In this document: one piece after another, positions 6,471 through 17,495 of the stretch
Layout: every line of letters begins with the position of its first letter
Numbering within the stretch: the first letter of the stretch is position 1
Position numbers and translations under genes: made by a program
Notes under the pieces: generated by a model
What the model saw: the letters and a program-made list of their open reading frames with translations, nothing else
Told to the model about the DNA's origin: nothing
Database searches by the model: none
Source: Flexivirga endophytica
GTDB taxonomy: Bacteria > Actinomycetota > Actinomycetes > Actinomycetales > Dermatophilaceae
DNA: 64,000 bases
Direction: 5' to 3'
Assembly (NCBI RefSeq): GCF_014640635.1
Contig: NZ_BMHI01000002.1
Span: forward strand, 310,001 to 374,000

Positions 6471-8189
6471 ATGCCGACCTACCAACCACCGATCACGCCG
6501 GTCGCGGACAGCCTGTGGCTGTCCGCAATCATCGCGGCGCTGCCGTTGCTGAGCATCTTCCTGACCCTCGGACTGCTGCGCTGGAAGGCCCATTGGGCCG
6601 GCCTGACCGGCCTGGGGATCGCGCTCGTCGTGGCGATCGTCGCGTTCAAGATGCCGGTGGATCTCGCGCTGCTGGCAGGCACCGAAGGGGCGGCATACGG
6701 CCTGGTCCCGATCATGTGGATCGTCTTCGCGGCGATCGTGCTCTACCAGGTCACCGTCGTGAGCGGCCGGTTCGAGGACCTGCGCGCAGCCTTCCACCTG
6801 GTGTCCAACGATCCACGGGTGCAGGCGATCATCATCGCGTTCTGCTTCGGTGCGCTGCTGGAGGCACTGGCCGGTTTCGGTGCGCCCGTGGCGATCACCG
6901 GGGTCATGCTCATCGCGGTCGGCTTCTCGCCGTTGCGTGCGGCGGCCGTCGCCCTGCTGGCCAACACCGCGCCCGTCGCGTTCGGGGCCATCGGCATCCC
7001 GATCATCACCGCCGGCAACCTGACGCACATCGACTACAACATCGTCGGCGCGTATGTCGGACACCAGACCCCCGTGCTCGCACTCGTCGTCCCGCTCATG
7101 CTCGTCTTCCTGGTCGACGGTCGTCGCGGCGTTCGCCAGACCTGGCCCATCGCGCTCGTGGTCGGTGCCGCCTTCGCAGTGGCGCAGTGGGCGTCCGCGA
7201 CCTACATCTCGGTCGAGCTGACCGACGTCATCGCCTCCCTGGTCGGTCTCGCCGCCGCCGTCGTCATGCTCCGCTTCTGGCAGCCGCAGGGGCGCGAAGA
7301 GGCCAACGAGTCGATCGCCCAGGCCCGCAAGCTCGAATTCGCAACTGTCGGTGGGGGATCCGGCGATGCGGGCACCGCTGTCGCGGACGACGACATCGCG
7401 TTCACCTCGGCGGAGGAGATGGACCGTCGGGCCGAGGCGCTCACCCCCGGCCGCATCGGTATGGCGCTGTTGCCCTACCTACTGGTCATCGCGGTCTTCG
7501 CGGCGGCCAAGCTCATCGACCCGATCAAGAACGCCCTCGCCGACACCGACGTCAAGATCGGTTGGCCCGGGCTGGACGGCCACGTCCTCTCCGGGACCGG
7601 CAAGGTCAGCGCTACCACCGTCTACACGCTGCCCTGGCTGTCCTCGCCCGGCTCGCTGCTGTTGATCTGCTCGGTCATCGTCGCGCTGGTCTACAAGGTC
7701 GGACCGGCCCAGTGGGGGCGTGAGTTCGTGGAGACCGGGGTCAAGCTCCGGTTCGCGTTCCTGACCGTCGCGTCCGTGCTCGGGCTCGCCTACGTGATGA
7801 ACCTGTCCGGCCAGACCGTGACGATCGGCACCTGGATCGCCGGCACCGGCGCCGCCTTCGCGTTCCTGTCGCCCATCCTGGGCTGGCTCGGCACCGCGGT
7901 CACCGGCTCCGACACCAGCTCCAACGCGCTCTTCGCGACGCTGCAGCAGACCGCCGGGCACAAGGCCGGCATCGATCCGACCCTGCTGGTCGCGGGCAAC
8001 TCCGCGGGTGGTGTGGTCGGAAAGATGATCAGCCCGCAGAACCTCACGATCGCCGCCGTCGCGGTCGGCCTCGTCGGGCGGGAGTCGGACATCTTCCGCA
8101 AGGTCATCCTCTGGTCCATCGGACTGCTGGCGATCGTCTGCCTGCTGGTCGGCCTGCAGTCGACGGTCCTGTCCTGGATGCTGCCGTGA
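6471..8189 (+). CDS. lctP: L-lactate permease (LctP family)
   Basis: This 572-residue polytopic membrane protein has about a dozen hydrophobic helices and family segments such as GALLEALAGFGAPVAITG and the C-terminal TGSDTSSNALF and SAGGVVGKMISPQNL. These are characteristic of the lactate/glycolate:proton symporters of TC 2.A.14. A soluble loop around residues 275-320 is rich in acidic and Ala residues. ATG 6471 was chosen because GGAG at 6458-6461 serves it. A TTG at 6456 is in frame but would leave no ribosome site. Its stop overlaps the GTG of lutA, so transporter and oxidase are coupled. Confidence 0.92.
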   Translation: MPTYQPPITPVADSLWLSAIIAALPLLSIFLTLGLLRWKAHWAGLTGLGIALVVAIVAFKMPVDLALLAGTEGAAYGLVPIMWIVFAAIVLYQVTVVSGRFEDLRAAFHLVSNDPRVQAIIIAFCFGALLEALAGFGAPVAITGVMLIAVGFSPLRAAAVALLANTAPVAFGAIGIPIITAGNLTHIDYNIVGAYVGHQTPVLALVVPLMLVFLVDGRRGVRQTWPIALVVGAAFAVAQWASATYISVELTDVIASLVGLAAAVVMLRFWQPQGREEANESIAQARKLEFATVGGGSGDAGTAVADDDIAFTSAEEMDRRAEALTPGRIGMALLPYLLVIAVFAAAKLIDPIKNALADTDVKIGWPGLDGHVLSGTGKVSATTVYTLPWLSSPGSLLLICSVIVALVYKVGPAQWGREFVETGVKLRFAFLTVASVLGLAYVMNLSGQTVTIGTWIAGTGAAFAFLSPILGWLGTAVTGSDTSSNALFATLQQTAGHKAGIDPTLLVAGNSAGGVVGKMISPQNLTIAAVAVGLVGRESDIFRKVILWSIGLLAIVCLLVGLQSTVLSWMLP

Positions 8190-8938
8190 CCGCCGCGCCA
8201 CGGGTCGCGCTCTTCGCCACCTGCTTCAACGACACGATGTGGCCGGACACGCCACGTGCGACCGTGAGCCTGCTGGAGCGGCTCGGCGTCACCGTCGAGT
8301 TCCCGATGGCGCAGACCTGCTGTGGTCAGATGTTCACCAACACCGGGTATGTCGACGAGGCGGTGCCGCTGGTCCGGGCGTTCGTCGACGTGTTCGGTTC
8401 GTATGACGCCGTCGTCGCGCCCTCCGGGTCGTGCACCGGGTCGGTCCGCGAGCAGCACCAGTGGATCGCCGAGCGGTCGGGTGACAGCGGCCTGGCCCGG
8501 GAGGTCGAGCAGCTCACGCCACGTGTCCACGAACTGTCGGAATATCTCGTCGACGTGCTCGGGGTCGTCGACGTCGGCGCCTACTTCCCGCACCGGGTGA
8601 CCTATCACCCGACCTGTCACTCGCTGCGCATGCTGCGTGTCGGTGACCGGCCGCAACAGTTGCTGCGCGCGGTCCGCGGCATCGACCTCGTCGAGCTGCC
8701 GAGCGCGACCGAGTGCTGCGGGTTCGGTGGGACCTTCGCGATGAAGAACGCCGACATCTCCGTCGCGATGGGTTCGGACAAGGCCCGGCACATCCGGGAG
8801 ACCGGTGCCGAGGTCGTCGTGGCCGGTGACAACTCGTGCCTGGCCCACATCGGCGGTCTGCTGGACCGCCAGCGGGCCGGCGTGCGGTCCCTGCACCTGG
8901 CCCAGATCCTGGCATCGACCGAGGAGGATCCCGCATGA
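8186..8938 (+). CDS. lutA: LutA, lactate oxidase complex (Fe-S)-binding subunit
   Basis: This 250-residue protein has two CCG domains. The cysteine motifs are TCCGQMFTNTG near residue 46 and ECCGFGGTFAMKN near residue 178, each with an upstream partner Cys (CFNDTMWP and the YHPTCHSLR segment). This is the LutA/YkgE architecture. LutA, LutB and LutC together oxidise L-lactate to pyruvate, passing electrons to the respiratory chain. GTG start at 8186 overlaps the permease stop (GTGA) and the 3' end overlaps lutB (ATGA). Confidence 0.92.
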   Translation: MTAAPRVALFATCFNDTMWPDTPRATVSLLERLGVTVEFPMAQTCCGQMFTNTGYVDEAVPLVRAFVDVFGSYDAVVAPSGSCTGSVREQHQWIAERSGDSGLAREVEQLTPRVHELSEYLVDVLGVVDVGAYFPHRVTYHPTCHSLRMLRVGDRPQQLLRAVRGIDLVELPSATECCGFGGTFAMKNADISVAMGSDKARHIRETGAEVVVAGDNSCLAHIGGLLDRQRAGVRSLHLAQILASTEEDPA

Positions 8939-10491
8939 AGAAAGCTGCCCGTTCCACGGCACCCGAGCGAAACCCCGTCGGCATCACCACACCGACATAC
9001 CTCGGCATGCCAAAGTTCCCGAAGCTGGCCGCACCCGAGCTGCGCAACCCGGTGCTGCGGCACAACCTGCAAATGGCGACGCACACCATCCGGGACAAGC
9101 GCGCCCAGGTCGTCGGCGAGGTCGACGACTGGGAGGCGCTGCGGGTCGACGGTGCGCGCAGCAAGGACGCGGCGCTGAACAACCTCGACGAGCACCTGGA
9201 GGAGTTGGAACGCAACCTGCAGAAGGCCGGTGCGACCGTGCACTGGGCGCGCGACGCCGAGGAGGCCTGCTCCATCGTTGTCGAACTTGTCCAGGAATCC
9301 CTCGGGGCCCCCGCGAAGTATTCGGAGGAGCGCAGCGGGGGAGAAACTTCGTGGGGTGGGGGTGAGGTCGTGAAGGTCAAGTCGATGGCCACCCAGGAGA
9401 TCGAGCTCAACGAGGCACTCGAGGCGGCGGGCATCAGCGCCTGGGAGACCGACCTCGCGGAGCTCATCGTGCAGCTCGGCCACGATCGGCCCTCGCACAT
9501 CCTGGTGCCAGCAATTCACCGCAACCGCAGTCAGATTCGCGAGATCTTCGACCGCGAGATGGGCAAGGTGGGCCGGCCGGCGCCGGACGGTATGACGGAC
9601 GAGCCGGCACAGTTGGCCGAGGCGGCCCGGCAGCACCTGCGGGAGAAGTTCCTGCGCGCCAGGGTCGCGATCTCCGGCGCGAACTTCGCGGTGGCCGATA
9701 CCGGAACGCTGGTCGTGCTGGAGTCGGAGGGCAACGGCCGGATGTGCCTGACCCTGCCCGAGACCCTGATCAGTGTCGTCGGCATCGAGAAGGTCGTGCC
9801 CACCTGGGACGACCTGGGCACCTTCATGCAGTTGCTGCCACGGTCCAGCACGGGGGAGCGGATGAACCCCTACACGACGATGTGGACCGGCGCCACGCCC
9901 GACGACGGCCCGCAGGACGTGCACGTCGTGTTGTTGGACAACGGCCGCACCCGGGTGTTGGAGGACGAACTCGGCAGGCAGGCGCTGCGCTGCATCCGGT
10001 GCTCGGCGTGCCTGAACGTCTGCCCGGTCTACGAGCGCGCGGGAGGGCACGCCTACGGCTCGGTCTACCCAGGACCGATCGGCGCGGTGCTCACCCCGCA
10101 GCTGCGGGGCACCGCGAGCCCCATCGACGAGTCGCTGCCCTATGCCTCCAGCCTGTGCGGCGCCTGCTTCGACGCGTGCCCGGTGCGGATCGACATACCG
10201 CGGATGCTGGTCGAGCTGCGCAGCCAGGTCGTCGACCAGCACCGCGGCGGCGTGCCGTCGGCCGAGGCGGCCGGCATGCGCGCCGCGTCCTGGGTCTTCG
10301 GCAACCACAAGCGGCTGGAGGGCGTGCAGGCCGGCGCCGCAGCCGCGAGCCGGCTGTTCGGCAAGCGGACGTCGATCAGCCAGCTGCCCTGGCCCGCATC
10401 CGCCTGGACCCAGGCACGCAACGCACCCACACCCCCGAAGGAGTCGTTCCGGTCATGGTGGCGACGGACCCACGAGGAACCACGGTCATGA
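8935..10491 (+). CDS. lutB: LutB, lactate oxidase complex iron-sulphur subunit, with an extra in-frame segment
   Basis: This 518-residue protein has the LutB/YkgF architecture: an N-terminal LUD domain and a C-terminal ferredoxin-like domain with CIRCSACLNVCPVY and CGACFDACPVRI for two 4Fe-4S clusters. The family sequence that normally runs directly into the VKSKSM-type motif is interrupted at residues about 124-144. There, a Gly/Glu/Ser-rich stretch is encoded by a palindromic repeat also found at 61636. The reading frame is kept and both cluster motifs are intact, so the protein is probably functional. ATG 8935 overlaps the lutA stop. Confidence 0.9.
   Translation: MKKAARSTAPERNPVGITTPTYLGMPKFPKLAAPELRNPVLRHNLQMATHTIRDKRAQVVGEVDDWEALRVDGARSKDAALNNLDEHLEELERNLQKAGATVHWARDAEEACSIVVELVQESLGAPAKYSEERSGGETSWGGGEVVKVKSMATQEIELNEALEAAGISAWETDLAELIVQLGHDRPSHILVPAIHRNRSQIREIFDREMGKVGRPAPDGMTDEPAQLAEAARQHLREKFLRARVAISGANFAVADTGTLVVLESEGNGRMCLTLPETLISVVGIEKVVPTWDDLGTFMQLLPRSSTGERMNPYTTMWTGATPDDGPQDVHVVLLDNGRTRVLEDELGRQALRCIRCSACLNVCPVYERAGGHAYGSVYPGPIGAVLTPQLRGTASPIDESLPYASSLCGACFDACPVRIDIPRMLVELRSQVVDQHRGGVPSAEAAGMRAASWVFGNHKRLEGVQAGAAAASRLFGKRTSISQLPWPASAWTQARNAPTPPKESFRSWWRRTHEEPRS
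9309..9366. repeat. Palindromic repeat inserted in frame in lutB
   Basis: The arm CCCCGCGAAGT (9309-9319) pairs with ACTTCGTGGGG (9346-9356) through a purine-rich spacer, with one G-T wobble. A second copy sharing CCCCGCGAAGTAT and the following GGAGCG/AGCGG/GGGTG blocks lies in the intergenic region at 61636-61692. The copy in lutB is translated as about 21 extra residues at a position where family members have none. Confidence 0.6.
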
Positions 10492-11144
10492 GCACGGCAC
10501 GCGAGGAGATCCTGGGTCGGATCCGGCACGCCCTCGACGGATCCGGCGCACGCACCGCCGACACGGCCGCCGGCCCGGTCGGTATGACGGGCGCGCCGAC
10601 CCCGGGCAGCACGGCGCACGACGCGATGGTCGAGCGTTTCGTCGAGGTGACGGCGGACTACCGCGCCGTCGTGCAGCGGTGCGGCCCGGAGCAGCTCGCC
10701 GCCCACGTCGCCGCGGCACTGCAGGCGTATGGCGCAGGTCGTGTCGTCATACCGCCCGGTCTGGAGCAGGACTGGCTCAGCGCGTCCGAGGCCGAGTTCG
10801 TCATCGACGACGATGTCAGCACCGAAGGTCTCGACCGCTGCGACGCGGTGGTCACGGCGGCATCGGTCGGCATCGCCGAGACCGGCACGATCGTGCTCGA
10901 CCACACCGCCGACCAGGGGCGACGGGCGCTGACCCTGGTGCCGGACGTGCACGTGTGTGTGATCCGCGAGAGCCAGGTGACCCCGGACGTCCCGGGCGCC
11001 ATCCGGCTGCTGCGGCCGGCGATCGAGGCGCACCGCGCGCTGACCTGGATCAGCGGTCCCAGTGCCACGAGCGACATCGAGCTCAATCGCATCGAGGGGG
11101 TGCACGGTCCGCGGCACCTGCACGTGATCGTCGTGGCCGGCTGA
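10488..11144 (+). CDS. lutC: LutC, LUD-domain subunit of the lactate oxidase complex
   Basis: This 218-residue LUD-domain protein has the family segments AVVTAASVGIAETGTIVLDH and ALTLVPDVHVCVI, followed by GPSATSDIELNRIEGVHGPRHLHVI, the hallmark C-terminal region of LutC/YkgG. It completes the lactate utilisation complex with LutA and LutB. ATG 10488 overlaps the lutB stop (ATGA). It is the last gene of the lactate module; the next gene begins 120 bases downstream. Confidence 0.9.
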   Translation: MSTAREEILGRIRHALDGSGARTADTAAGPVGMTGAPTPGSTAHDAMVERFVEVTADYRAVVQRCGPEQLAAHVAAALQAYGAGRVVIPPGLEQDWLSASEAEFVIDDDVSTEGLDRCDAVVTAASVGIAETGTIVLDHTADQGRRALTLVPDVHVCVIRESQVTPDVPGAIRLLRPAIEAHRALTWISGPSATSDIELNRIEGVHGPRHLHVIVVAG

Positions 11145-11264
11145 GTCGGCACCCGGCGCAGTCGGGGTCGACCCGAAACCCGGCAGTGGCCGATCTGGCG
11201 TGCCATGTGACCGGCGGGTAACTTGGATCTCCGACCATCCCGATCGGCGAGCCGAGGAGTCACG

Positions 11265-12769
<1,505 letters not shown>

Positions 12770-12773
<4 letters not shown>

Positions 12774-14050
12774 AGATCGCGCTCGCGTCATACAGGAGCA
12801 AGGAGCACTCCGGCGGCCAGGGCGTCTACGTGCGCAACCTCTCCCGCGAGCTCGTGGCGCTCGGCCACGACGTCGAGGTCTTCAGCGGGCAGCCCTACCC
12901 GCGGCTGGACGCCGGCGTGCGACTGACGCCGGTGCCGAGTCTCGACCTCTATCGCGCGGATGACCCGTTCCGTCGGCCCGCACTGCGTGAATTCCGCTCT
13001 GCGGTCGATGTTTTCGAGTTCGCGACGATGTGCACAGCGGGCTTCCCCGAGCCGCGGACGTTCGGCATGCGCCTGTCCCGGCTGCTGTGGGACCGGGTGG
13101 GCGACTTCGACATCCTGCACGACAACCAGACCCTCGCGCCGGGCGTGCTGGCGCTCGAGCGTCGTGGGCTGCCGTTGCTGACGACCATCCATCACCCGAT
13201 CAGTCGCGACCGACGGCTGGAGCTGGAGGCGGCCACCGGCTGGGACCGCGTCACCAAGCGCCGGTGGTACGGCTTCGTGCAGATGCAGCGACGGGTCGCC
13301 CGGCGCAGCAAGCACATCCTGACCGTGTCCCGGGTGTCCGCACGGGACATCGCGGCCGACTTCGGGGTGCTGCGTGACCGGATGCGCGTCGTGCCGGTCG
13401 GTGTCGACGTCGATCGCTTCCGGCCACGCGAGACACCGCGCGTGCCGGGCCGGATCGTGTCGATCATCAGCGCCGACGTGCCGTTGAAGGGTATGTCGGT
13501 GCTGGTCGACGCACTGGCCGCGCTGCCCCGCGAGGCGTGGAGTGAGCTGATCGTCGTCGGTACGCCGAGCGAGGCGACCGGCAAGCGGTTGGCCGATGCC
13601 GGTCTGGTCGACCGGGTGACGTTCCGCAGCGGACTGACCGACGAGGAACTCGCGCAACTGGTGGCGTCGGCGTCGCTGCAAGTGATTCCGTCGCGGTACG
13701 AAGGGTTCTCGATCCCCGCGATCGAGGCGATGGCGTGTGGCACACCGGTGGTCGCGTCCGACGTCGGCGCGCTGCCGGACCTGCTCGCCGACGGTGTCGG
13801 TCGCCTGGTGCCGGTAGGTGACATCGCTGCCCTGGGCGCTGCGATCGCCTCGGTGCTGGCGTCCCCGGCCGAGGCCGCGCAGATGGGTGCGGCCGGTCGG
13901 GAGCGTGCGGTCGCCACTTACAGTTGGCGCGCGGTTGCCAGGGCGACCGCGGATGTCTACGCCGAGGTGATCGCCGCGAGCGGGCGCACGGCGCCCACCC
14001 GTGAGCCTGCGATGGCCGAGGTACGAAACCTTGAGGAGCAACAACGATGA
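12770..14050 (+). CDS. Glycosyltransferase family 4 (GT-B)
   Basis: This 426-residue protein has the GT-B fold. The N-terminal acceptor domain starts with MKIALASYRSKEHSGGQGVYVRNL. The donor-binding domain contains RVVPVGVDVDRF and the retaining-GT4 signature RYEGFSIPAIEAMACGTPVVAS with the E-x7-E motif. Members transfer sugars from nucleotide donors to lipids or small molecules. GTG 12770 overlaps the monooxygenase stop and ATGA couples it to the next methyltransferase. The acceptor is unknown. Confidence 0.85.
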
Positions 14051-14772
14051 TCACGATGGACTTCGACTCGGCGTTCCCGGTCTCACCCGGCATGAGCGTC
14101 CTGGACGTCGGCGCCGGACAGGGTCGTCACTCCTTCGAGGTGCTGCGCCGCGGTGCCGTCGTGACCGCCTTCGACCAGTCCGAATCGGACCTGGCCGACA
14201 TCAAGACGATGTTCGGCGCGATGGAGCTCGAGGGCGAGGTGCCCGAGGGTGCATCAGGGACCGTCCTGCACGGTGACGCGCGGTCGATGCCGTTTCCGGA
14301 CAACAGTTTCGACCGGGTCATCGCCTCGGAGATCCTCGAGCACGTGCACGAGGACGACGAGGTCATCGCCGAGCTCTTCCGGGTCGTGAAACCGGGCGGA
14401 CTGGTCGCCGTGTCGGTGCCGCGCAGCTGGCCGGAGAAGGTCTGCTGGAAGCTGTCGGACAGCTACCACGAGGTGGAGGGCGGTCACATCCGCATCTACC
14501 GGGCGTCCGATCTCGTCGCCAAACTGCGACGGTCGGGCCTGGCGCCATACAAGCAACATCACGCGCATGCACTGCACGCGCCCTACTGGTGGCTGAAGTG
14601 CGCGGTCGGTCCGGACAACAACGACAACCCCGCGGTGAAGGCCTATCACCGGCTGTTGGTGTGGGACATGATGCAGGCGCCGTTCGTCACGCGTGCGGCC
14701 GAGAACGCTCTCAACCCGGTCGCGGGCAAGAGTTTCGTGGTGTATGCCGCCAAGCCGGAGATCAGCGCCTGA
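14047..14772 (+). CDS. Class I SAM-dependent methyltransferase (cluster gene)
   Basis: This 241-residue protein has motif I VLDVGAGQGRHSFEVL at residues about 19-34, VTAFDQSESDL, and FPDNSFDRVIASEILEHVHEDD, which is typical of Methyltransf_11. RVVKPGGLVAVSVPRSW follows. Its start overlaps the GT4 stop (ATGA), and its own stop overlaps the start of the next gene (TGATG). Such tight coupling suggests that GT4, methyltransferase, terpene-cyclase-like protein and second methyltransferase work on one metabolite or lipid. Confidence 0.85.
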   Translation: MITMDFDSAFPVSPGMSVLDVGAGQGRHSFEVLRRGAVVTAFDQSESDLADIKTMFGAMELEGEVPEGASGTVLHGDARSMPFPDNSFDRVIASEILEHVHEDDEVIAELFRVVKPGGLVAVSVPRSWPEKVCWKLSDSYHEVEGGHIRIYRASDLVAKLRRSGLAPYKQHHAHALHAPYWWLKCAVGPDNNDNPAVKAYHRLLVWDMMQAPFVTRAAENALNPVAGKSFVVYAAKPEISA

Positions 14773-15872
14773 TGGTGGTGCAGCGACCCGTCGGGCGACT
14801 CGGCGCGCTGGCGGTGCCCAACGTGCTGACCGCCGGACAGTGTGCTGCGACAGCGCAATTCATCTTGCGGCAGCAGCGCTCCAACGGCTCGATCCCCTGG
14901 TATGACGGCAGTCATCTCGACCCCTGGGACCACGTCGAGGCGGCCATGGGGCTGACCGTCGCCGGTCACTGGTCCGCCGCGTGGCGCGCGCTGGAGTGGT
15001 CGGCGTCGACCCAGCGCCGGGACGGGTCCTGGCCGATGGTGGTGCGGGACGACGAGGTCGAGGACGCGGGAGCCGACACCAACCAGTGCGCCTACATCGC
15101 GGTCGGCGTGTGGCACTACTACCTGGTGACCGGTCGGACCGACGGGCTCGCCCGCCTGTGGCCGACCGTCGAGGCGGCGATCAATTTCGTCATACGCGCT
15201 CAGCACCCGGGTGGCGAGCTCGGCTGGGCCGTCGGCGCCGACGGCGGCGTCGCCGACTTCGCACTGCTGACCGGCAGTGCCAGCGCGCTGCAGTCGCTGG
15301 AGTGCGCGTGCCTGATCGCGGCGACGCTCGGGCACGACCGCCCGCGGTGGCGTTGGGCGGGCAATCGGCTGGCCGCGGCACTGCGTGAGCGGCCGCAGTC
15401 CTTCGCCGACCGATCCCGCTTCTCGATGGACTGGTACTACCCGGTGCTCGCCGGTGCGGTTCGTGGCCGGGCGGCGACCGATCGCATCGAGAAGGGCTGG
15501 GACGACTACGTCCGCTCGGGGCACGGCGCCCAGTGCGTCAACGACCAACCGTGGGTCACCTCGGCCGAGTCGGCCGAGCTGGTCGCCGCACTCGACGCGA
15601 TGGGCGACACCGACCGGGCGCTGATGGTGCTGGCTGATCTGCAGACCCTCCGTGACGAGGAGACCGGCGGTTACTGGACCGGTCGGAACCTGCCGGACAT
15701 GGTGCTCTGGCCGCGGGAGCAGACCTCCTGGACCGCCGCTGCAGTGCTGCTGGCCGCCGACGCGGTGACGCAGACGACCGCCGGCTCGGCACTGTGGCGA
15801 GACGCCGGCTGGCCGGGGGACGAGTCCGTCGAGTCGGCCACTTCCCTTGCGCGTGACGAGGCGGTCGGCTGA
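14772..15872 (+). CDS. Prenyltransferase/squalene-cyclase-like alpha/alpha-toroid protein
   Basis: This 366-residue protein has repeated helix-pair segments with QW-like motifs, for example QQRSNGSIPW near residue 33 and QRRDGSWPM near residue 80. TNQCAYIAVGVWHYYL and CVNDQPWVTSAESAELVAAL are other typical toroid segments. It resembles the prenyltransferase/squalene-oxidase repeat superfamily, but I see no DxDD cyclase motif, so the catalytic role is open. It lies between two methyltransferase genes with one-base stop/start overlaps on both sides. ATG 14772 replaces the longer open frame that overlaps the preceding gene. Confidence 0.7.
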   Translation: MVVQRPVGRLGALAVPNVLTAGQCAATAQFILRQQRSNGSIPWYDGSHLDPWDHVEAAMGLTVAGHWSAAWRALEWSASTQRRDGSWPMVVRDDEVEDAGADTNQCAYIAVGVWHYYLVTGRTDGLARLWPTVEAAINFVIRAQHPGGELGWAVGADGGVADFALLTGSASALQSLECACLIAATLGHDRPRWRWAGNRLAAALRERPQSFADRSRFSMDWYYPVLAGAVRGRAATDRIEKGWDDYVRSGHGAQCVNDQPWVTSAESAELVAALDAMGDTDRALMVLADLQTLRDEETGGYWTGRNLPDMVLWPREQTSWTAAAVLLAADAVTQTTAGSALWRDAGWPGDESVESATSLARDEAVG

Positions 15873-16489
15873 TGCCGATCCCACCGGAGCTCGCCGAAAC
15901 CGTCGCGGCCACAACGGGTTTCATGCCGGTCGACGAGGGCGAGGCGTTGTATGACGTCGCGCTCCGCGCGCGCCCCGGCGCCTGGCTGGAGATCGGCACC
16001 TACTGCGGCAAGTCGACGCTCCTGCTCGGCTCGGCAGCCCGCGCCCGCGGTGCACGCCTGGTGACGGTCGATCACCATCACGGCTCGGAGGAGAACCAGC
16101 CGGGCTGGGAGTGGCACGACCGGGCGTTGGTCGACCCGCGGTCGGGGCTGCTGGACACACTCCCGCACTTCCGACCGGTGCTCGACGCGCTCGCCGATGT
16201 CTGCTCGGCCGTTGTCGCACGCACCGAAGTCGTTGCGGGCTGGTGGAATTCGCCGATCGAGCTGCTCTTCCTGGACGGCAATCACACCGAGAAGACGGCG
16301 CAGCACGACTACCGTGCCTTCGCCCGGCACCTCGTGCCCGGCGGAGTGCTGCTGGTCCACGACGTCTTCCCGGACCCCGCCGACGGCGGCCAGGCTCCCT
16401 GGCACGTGGTGCAGTCGGCGCTCGCGGACGGCTTCGTCGAGGTCGAGCAGCATGGTTCGCTGCGTGTGCTCTCGGTGCCGGTCGAGTAG
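15872..16489 (+). CDS. Class I SAM-dependent methyltransferase (Methyltransf_24 type)
   Basis: This 205-residue protein has WLEIGTYCGKSTLLLGSAA as SAM motif I, LVTVDHHHGSEENQPGWEW, IELLFLDGNHTEKTAQHDY and LVPGGVLLVHDVFP. This pattern is typical of the Methyltransf_24/class I group often found in polysaccharide or secondary metabolite clusters. It is the last gene of the five-gene coupled cluster and is convergent with the PaaX regulator gene 32 bases away. The substrate is unknown. Confidence 0.8.
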   Translation: MPIPPELAETVAATTGFMPVDEGEALYDVALRARPGAWLEIGTYCGKSTLLLGSAARARGARLVTVDHHHGSEENQPGWEWHDRALVDPRSGLLDTLPHFRPVLDALADVCSAVVARTEVVAGWWNSPIELLFLDGNHTEKTAQHDYRAFARHLVPGGVLLVHDVFPDPADGGQAPWHVVQSALADGFVEVEQHGSLRVLSVPVE

Positions 16490-16521
16490 GCGCGTAGCCG
16501 CAGCGAGCGACCGCCCCGCGG

Positions 16522-17436
16522 TCAGGCCATCGTGTTTGCGTCGAGGTAGCGGGCTCGATCCGCGGCTTCAGCGTCGAACAGGCTGACGATCTGCCGCACG
16601 CGCACCTCGGCCAACGGGCCGAGAGCGTCGTATGCCGCGATGAACGCCGCGCGGGCACGTGCGCGCGGCCATCCGTCCGGCATCTCGTCATCCGGTAGAC
16701 CGGGGTCGTCGGCCGGGAAGCGGCGGTAGTCGTCCATCAGTCGGGTGCGGATGACCAACGCCTCCGCCGGGTGAACACGTCCGTCACGCAAGCGGTGGCA
16801 GATCTGCTCGGCGCGATCAGTGAACTCGTCGTAGGTGCGCCGAAGGTCGAGGAGATCCCACGCGGCGAGTGGATGACGGCTGTCAGCGCCGCCCACCGTC
16901 GTCGCGGTGAACACGGTGGCAGAGGTCACTGCGAGATCGGCCAGCACCTGGTTCGCCGTGTCGGCATCAGCACTCGGTGACACCCATACCGCGTCGTACA
17001 GCGGGGCGAAGCCGAACCATCGCAGCCGAGAGCGCAGTAGGTGCCGGCTGTCGCGCTTGTCCTCCGGGACCGAGAACACCACGACGCACCAGCGACGGTC
17101 CCACTCGGAGTGCTGTCCGAACCGGATGATGCGTCGCCCGCCTTCGCGGATCCGGGTCGCTGAGTCGTCGGAGAGCCGGTAGTACGTCTTACGGCCGGTC
17201 TTGCGCACGTCGACCTGACCGCGTCGCAGCAGACGATTCAGTGCTGCTCGCGCGCTGGCCGAACTCACCCCGAACTCCCCGAGGAGCGCGACCAGCGCGG
17301 CCGACGGAAGATCGCCCTCCTGGTCCATCCAGTAGTCGCCGAGCAAGGTGACCAGGACATGCTGCGGGGACGAGCGCTCGTGCACGGGTGCCATCTGATC
17401 GTCGAGCCACCGTGGTGTGGCCGGCGTTCCGGTCAT
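16522..17436 (-). CDS. PaaX family transcriptional regulator (upstream copy)
   Basis: This 304-residue protein starts with a winged-helix domain (VLVTLLGDYWMDQ...VSSASARAALNRLLRRGQVDV). It continues with the PaaX central domain (WDRRWCVVVFSVPEDKRDSRHLLRSRLRWFGFAPLYDAVWVSP) and the PaaX C-terminal domain. Family members repress catabolic operons and respond to acyl-CoA thioesters such as phenylacetyl-CoA. It is divergent from the ABC-transporter/CoA-transferase operon, and a second homologue closes that operon at 30166-31176. AGGAGG precedes its ATG. Confidence 0.88.
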   Translation of the reverse strand: MTGTPATPRWLDDQMAPVHERSSPQHVLVTLLGDYWMDQEGDLPSAALVALLGEFGVSSASARAALNRLLRRGQVDVRKTGRKTYYRLSDDSATRIREGGRRIIRFGQHSEWDRRWCVVVFSVPEDKRDSRHLLRSRLRWFGFAPLYDAVWVSPSADADTANQVLADLAVTSATVFTATTVGGADSRHPLAAWDLLDLRRTYDEFTDRAEQICHRLRDGRVHPAEALVIRTRLMDDYRRFPADDPGLPDDEMPDGWPRARARAAFIAAYDALGPLAEVRVRQIVSLFDAEAADRARYLDANTMA

Positions 17437-17455
17437 GAGGTCCTCCTATGCATTC

Positions 17456-17495
17456 AAGGTACTGAATGGTAACGAACGGTACAAAAAGTGGTACC
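17456..17495 (-). promoter_or_regulatory. Probable promoter and operator repeats of the upstream paaX gene
   Basis: On the minus strand, TTGTAC (17484-17479) and TACCTT (17461-17456) are 17 bases apart. The region carries three GGTAC elements (17458, 17478 and 17490), one inside each promoter box. This suggests operator sites for PaaX-type autorepression, but the site consensus is not proven here. Confidence 0.45.

Noticed and set aside
5633-7723. Plus-strand open frame of about 700 codons across the lldR and lctP genes
   Set aside because: Antisense to lldR and out of frame with lctP; low-complexity Arg/His/Gly composition and no motifs.
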